In this document: positions 59,016-64,000 of the stretch, one piece after another
Numbering within the stretch: position 1 is the first letter of the stretch
Layout of the letters: each line of letters starts with the position of its first letter
Origin: Ophiosphaerella korrae
Taxonomy: Eukaryota > Ascomycota > Dothideomycetes > Pleosporales > Phaeosphaeriaceae
Direction: 5' to 3'
NCBI GenBank assembly: GCA_028456385.1
Contig: JALNQF010000124.1
Span: 62,001 to 126,000, forward strand
Length of the DNA: 64,000 nucleotides
Position numbers and translations under genes: made by a program
The notes under the pieces: model-generated
What the model saw: only the letters and a program-made list of their open reading frames with translations
What the model was told of the DNA's origin: nothing
Database searches by the model: none

Positions 59016-61491
59016 ATGCGGCCTCCAAAGCCACCACCATCTGTGAGAGTATGATCCTTGCGGTTTCTTATTAGAAGTCCGCCATGAAGCTTTCTGTACT
59101 GTATTCCCTCCAGCATTGGCGGTACCCAACTAATGATCTTGTAGTGCCAGCGTTGCAAGCGAAAAAAGGTTGGTACACATTCGTCAACTACGATACATAC
59201 TTGCCTGGCATTCAAATGTTTGAGCCGACATCGAATTAATTTCCTAATATACGCCGGCCAATGCAACGCTGAAGTGCTGATACTTGTAGATCAAATGTGA
59301 CAAAGGAGAACCAACCTGCCATCAATGCGATTCCACACAAGCTGAGTGTCAATATGTGGAAAGACGTCAAAGGCCGAGGATGGCGCAGCAACGCGCAGCA
59401 GTTAGTCACCTGACCGAAAGGCTGCAACTGCTAGAGAAGCAAATCAGCCATGGTAACACCGAATCGTCACCGTGGGTCTTTCTATCTGAACCACGACAGC
59501 ACTCGTTGACATTCCAACCTCTAGGCCTGTGATTTCAGCTGGATCCGTGGGGCCTACTGAAACAGATACTAGCATAGAGTCAGTCCCTTCCCCAAAGGTA
59601 TCTTTGATGACTGGCGATGGCCAGGAATGTATGTGCTTATGTGTTATTCACATTAAGCACCATAAAACATACTGATAGCCCACAGCATGGATATACCGTC
59701 TGGCCTCTGACGTCCGCCGCAACTTTCAGAGTCGAGCCACCCCAGTCACTACACCAACACCGCGGATAGACGATGCGATGTCAGCGCTCAATGACGCCCT
59801 CGATGAATTGGGCAAGCTTAAAATCCGGACCGATGCCTGCAAGGTTGACTTGAGTCTTACCCCTGAGGAGTTGAGCGCAAGCCTGGACGCATTTGTCTTT
59901 CTTGTGAAGAATATGGTTGTGCCCGAGATTTTTGCTATCCCGATTGATGTTGAGCTCCTTCGCGTACTACCCAACATCATGAAATCGCCATATGTCAACA
60001 TCGATCCAGGTGTGTACGTCATGTACTACAATGCCATATACTATGGCCTCCATCAGATCCGTGGCCCTGGAGACCCTGTCGCTCAGGGTATGTATCTCAA
60101 AGTTCTCGAGGCCATTCCGAAATGGCTCGACGCCACAGGTGATACGGATATGGATGGCCATACTGCTGCTCTATCAGCCTGGACGGCTATAAATAATCAC
60201 GACTACCAACTCGGCTGGAAACTTCATCTCAAGTGTTGCCACTATGTCAAAACACGGAAAATTGATCAGATCGATGTTCTGCCAGCCAAGGCATTTGAAG
60301 AAGAGGACAATAGAGACGGCCACCGATACCTCTACTGGCACGCTTTGGCTACTGATATGCTATTTCGCCTATTTTATGGCAAGCCCACTGTGGTATGTGA
60401 AAGGCCAATAATAACCCAACGATACCTCTACAGCTTTATCGTAGGGGTCTACATATTATACCACTTCCCATATTTTGTTGAGGTATTTCACCACTAACTA
60501 TGGCACAGATGCGGTGGGTACCTTCCCGAGTCAGAGCTCCAAGCATTCTTCGTGCCAGCCATATGCATCCGTCTGTTTATCAAGTTACGGTGGCAGTAGT
60601 GTGGATTAGGTCTACGCTAATGACGGCAGAAATGCTGAATGAAATTGACAACTACATTCTACCCGATGCAAACGGAGAACTCTCACAGAAGGTTGACAAG
60701 TTTTGCAAACGACTTGAGGACTTGATGGCAGAATGGAAGATGGAGTCAATTCTTAGAGACTCCAGCATATCAGAAGCACTGCGTCATCTCATTGCTGATC
60801 ACGTTATGACAATCCATGCCATCATTGTTGGTATCAAGCGTCTAGTAAGGCCAGCTGGAAACCCTTATGCGGTTGATGCTATCGCCCGTAGGGCAGCTCG
60901 AAAAGTCACTCAAATTACTCTTGATTTCAGTGTCACTCAAACACCCAATGATCGTCCGATGATACAGTCTGTGTATGTGCAGTAAGTTCAGGACAGTCCA
61001 GGATTTGTGTCTTTGATAATCCGCGCTGAACATTCCGCAGTTTTCTAAACTTTTATCCCTTCTGTGCCGTCTTCTCGCTATATGAATACATACTAGGCTC
61101 TACCGATCCAGAAGATTGCGAACAGGACGTATGCCTCCTAGAACGTATTGGTACTGCGATGGCAGAAGCATCCATCTCAATGATCAATTTTAAAGCCCTA
61201 GCAGCAACGATAAATGCGCTCAACAAAGTATCACGAACTATACAGGACGAGCGGCGAAAAGCGAAAGCTGAAGGTCCTGTAGCAGGGGAGATTGCTAATA
61301 TCATTCCGGACTTCAATGCCTCTGTCTTCGCATCGCACCCGAATTTCCCTTTCCATTTCGAAGATGTTCCTCAACCGCTCGGCTTTGTTCGAGCTCTCGA
61401 GAACGATTTCGTGGCGAGGAACTGGCATGAAGGTTGGTGGGACGTTGGAGATGGTATGGAAGATCCTATCCATAATATAGCTCAAAAGTGA
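59016..61491 (+). CDS. Zn2Cys6 transcription factor with fungal-specific MHR domain
   Basis: Nuclear regulator, 644 aa. Seven exons by hand: 59016-59042, 59145-59168, 59290-59452, 59539-59628, 59686-60392, 60509-60981, 61041-61491. The sum is in frame throughout. The 5' part is the least certain: exon 1 (MRPPKPPPS) and the 24-bp exon 2 (CQRCKRKK) come from splice logic, because a TAG directly precedes the first Cys. Exon 3 completes the zinc cluster (IKCDKGEPTCHQCDSTQAEC), followed by a coiled-coil-like linker (HLTERLQLLEKQI). The middle homology region includes WVPSRVRAPSI, HMHPS and AVVWIRSTLMTAEMLNEID. The C-terminus ends NDFVARNWHEGWWDVGDGM. Its position divergent from a drug exporter suggests it controls that gene. 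It is convergent with the MFS gene 3' of it. Confidence 0.85.
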
Positions 61492-61918
61492 GTATGCTGT
61501 TATTACTAAATTGTCCTGGATTACCAGGCGTTGACTGGTTCACAGTGGTCCTGAAATTCAGTCGAATTTTGCACTTCCAACGCCATACTCCACTTGAATG
61601 GCTCGGCCGCAATATGTACCGAGGTACGCATCTGGCATACAATTTCCTCCCTACAATAACGATAATAGAAGGTATTAATGAGGCTAAAGCTCCTTGCCTC
61701 AAACAACGCATGTTCTCCGTACCACTGTGGTACCTCATGCAGACTTCTTAAATCTTGTTTCATATCATTTGGTTCCCTACTTGAATACAAATATCTGCTT
61801 TTAAACATACAAGCTGACCTGTCTGTGGCTTTGAGATACGACTGAAATCAAACAGAAAGTTGAACAAGACCATGCCGTGTCATTTCAGAATTTCAATCTT
61901 CAACAAGCCCTTGCTCTC

Positions 61919-63610
61919 TCAGATTTTCTTTGCTGTTGTCTGGTCTTGGTCCCCTTGAAGCGAAGAACCCCCAGGTGGCACTACCGGTGCTTCAATGTCT
62001 TCGATGCTCTTTTTTTCACGTTCTCGTCGTTTTTCATCCCTTCTCTGCATTGACCGAAGGATAAGGGCAAGTGAGATCATGGCCACGCCTAAGACGGATG
62101 CGGCAGTGAATCCTGCCTTGAAGCGTGGAGCATCAGCCGTCCTCCAAACCGCGATGGTATACCAAATCGACATGATGTAACTAAACATGTTCGATGCTGC
62201 GATGACAAAGCCGCGCATTTCGTGGTCATGTGGAATGAGATCACTGTACCATGCATAATATGGACCGGGAACTCCTGCTGAAAAGTATGTGAAGTAGTAC
62301 GCGACGTACTTCAGGTTATCAGGCACATTCCACGCGGCCAGAATGATAGTACCAAACAGCGTCCCGGCTTGCATGACGATAATAGCTGGCCACCGGCGAC
62401 CCTTTAGCAACGGCGAATCAGAGAGCACTCCAGCCAAAAGTTGTACAACGACACCAACTGCAACCTGTCCAGTTGGCCACATGTTTCTCTCATAAACTGT
62501 ATGGCCTTTTGATTTGAGCCACAGCGCCATGACAGGTTGATAGATGGGGAAGCTTCCTTGGACCAGCCAGTAGCCAAGAGGTAAGACCCAGAACTGCCAT
62601 TGCTTTGCGACGCCGAAAAACTTCTTCCGATTCCAGGGGTTGTGGCCAAGAGGCTTTTGACCTTCAGCTACTAGCCGCTTGCATTGCTGCTCGGCTTCTT
62701 CTTTGGTAATGTAGAATGCGCGCGTAGTTTCTGGGAAATCAGGTATGAACCAGAATCCGATAAACGCGATGGGCAGGCTGATAACCCCACAGATGATGAA
62801 GAGCCATTGCCAACCCTGCCTACCATAAACGCCATCGAGTCCGCTATACGCGCCGGCCTGAAGATATCCACTAAACATGCCTGCTAGGGCCGCAGTACAA
62901 TAGAATAGGCCTACCCGTTTACCCCGCTGTTCTTTTGTGTACCAACTGCTGATCAAATACTACGATTGATTAGCACCTTACACACAATCTAGGGCGAGAA
63001 TGTGACACATACAATCATGACTGGGAAATAGCCAGACTCGCATAGCCCGATCAAGAAGCGAATCGCGTATAGATGAGACACATTTTTCGCCAACGAGGTA
63101 CAAAATGTCAAAACGGACCACAATATCTCAAGAATCGGGATCAATATTGAGGGGCGAACACGAGTTGCGAGCATGACCGCCGGCATCTGACCGAGGACAT
63201 AACCGGCAGTAAAACAATTACCGGCGTAGGTCAGCTCACTACCATGCATATTCAGCGATTCCTTCATCTGTCAAAAGTTAGCAAAGCACGAGGACCGTAT
63301 CTGACTATGTACGTACCCCGGATACATATGCATTTCCAATATTTGACTGGTCCAAATTTTTACTAAAATAGCCCAAACATGAGGCTACCAAGAGGAAAAT
63401 ATCCAATTTGAGCAAGAACCATTTTTCTTCCTTTGGTTCATCTGGATCGTCCCAGATATATCGCTGCAATATTCGCAGAGCTCCACGTATCCTACTCGTG
63501 GGTTTCTTCAATGGCGCAATGGTGCTCGTTTCCTGTGGAAATGATTCAGTAGAGGATGAGGCGCTGTGGATGCCCTTTATTTGGATCTCTGGCTCGGCCT
63601 TCGATGCCAT
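61919..63610 (-). CDS. MFS permease, Dal5/Tna1-like anion:cation symporter family
   Basis: Proton-linked uptake carrier of the fungal ACS family (relatives carry allantoate, nicotinate, pantothenate or other organic acids). Three exons (63610-63317, 63267-63013, 62959-61919; introns 49 and 53 bp) give 529 aa. The cytosolic N-terminus is followed by KLDIFLLVASCLGYFSKNLDQSNIGNAYVSG, cut by intron 1 after the Gly; the DQSNIGNAYVSGM-type motif is a family hallmark. Then come GYVLGQMPAVMLATRVRPS, RFLIGLCESGYFPVMIYLIS and SWYTKEQRGKRVGLFYC, the A-like loop. About 12 TM helices are visible, with a charged C-tail (RRDEKRREREKKS). Substrate unknown. Complete and undamaged. Confidence 0.92.
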
Positions 63611-64000
63611 TTTGAGTCACTAAACGTATCTGGATGCGTGACTAAATGTCGGATAGCTACATAAATACTGACTGCGAAGCAATTCTATATACGGCCAACG
63701 ATTGATAGATCTTATTACTCGAGGATCTCACACATTATTGCGTTATCAGCTCCAATCTGCCATCATCGATACGCTCTAGCTAGGCATCTCAAGCAGTACA
63801 AAGCTACGGGAAATGTTCGGGGCATTCGGAGAGGTGGCGTATCAGATAGCTCCTCGAGGCGAACTGAAATAGCGCCTACGTTGTTGGCACAGACGTCAAC
63901 GTCGTCGCATATAGGCTCGGCAGACTCAGGAGGGGAAAGGGCGTCTATGCGAGATAATCCCTTCAATTCCATTCGACAGGTTAAGTCATGCGGTACTTAA
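63611..64000. other. Window end, no gene recognised
   Basis: Probable promoter of the MFS gene plus unassigned sequence. A minus-strand frame at 63972-63763 has no recognisable domain and could be the edge of a gene outside the window. Confidence 0.35.

Noticed and set aside
63763..63972. 69-codon minus-strand ORF at the window edge
   Set aside because: No recognisable motif; may be part of a gene beyond the window but cannot be supported.

Overview
The window is nuclear DNA of a filamentous ascomycete. Introns are short (about 49-160 bp), with GT-AG ends and CTAAC/CTGAC-like branch sites. The gene families (AflR-type and other Zn2Cys6 regulators, highly reducing PKS, HET/NACHT proteins, PDR transporter, asco-laccase) are typical of Pezizomycotina. 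The style fits a Dothideomycete, probably Pleosporales, but that placement is inference, not a database match.

Left arm (1-18.1 kb): a decaying secondary-metabolite locus. It has an apparently intact AflR-type Zn2Cys6 regulator (1873-3401,+), a highly reducing polyketide synthase broken by stops, frameshifts and small tandem duplications (7888-14443,-), a divergently placed FSH-type serine hydrolase (15215-16048,+) and a truncated ABCB transporter relic (about 16690-18123,+). Next come two conserved single genes: an F-box/zinc-finger-like protein (18647-19512,-) and a Sir2/SIRT1-type sirtuin (20201-21799,+).

Middle (22-31 kb): an NLR-like island. A nucleoside-phosphorylase/NTPase/NACHT gene (24110-27090,-) is dead from several TAG/TAA codons and a frameshift. 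It lies head to head with a HET/NB-ARC/TPR gene (27730 to about 30300,+) whose first TPR unit carries a 2-bp deletion, visible by comparing it with its neighbouring repeats. An AT-rich tract flanks the dead gene.

31.7-44.6 kb: mostly secreted or surface-related genes around one housekeeping gene. These are a Cys-rich secreted protein, a secreted metallo-beta-lactamase-fold hydrolase, an RNase P Rpp40-like subunit, a four-exon laccase and a Thr-rich secreted protein. Large stretches between them hold no recognisable genes.

Right arm (47-64 kb): a broken hypothetical gene, an intron-containing tRNA-Ser(GCU), a mitochondrial membrane protein, verprolin/WIP, an 11-exon PDR-type ABCG transporter, a seven-exon Zn2Cys6 regulator divergent from it, and a Dal5/Tna1-like MFS permease convergent with that regulator. 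The last three look like a transport module with its own regulator.

Exon boundaries were worked out by hand from splice motifs and frame continuity. No alignments, expression data or searches were available.
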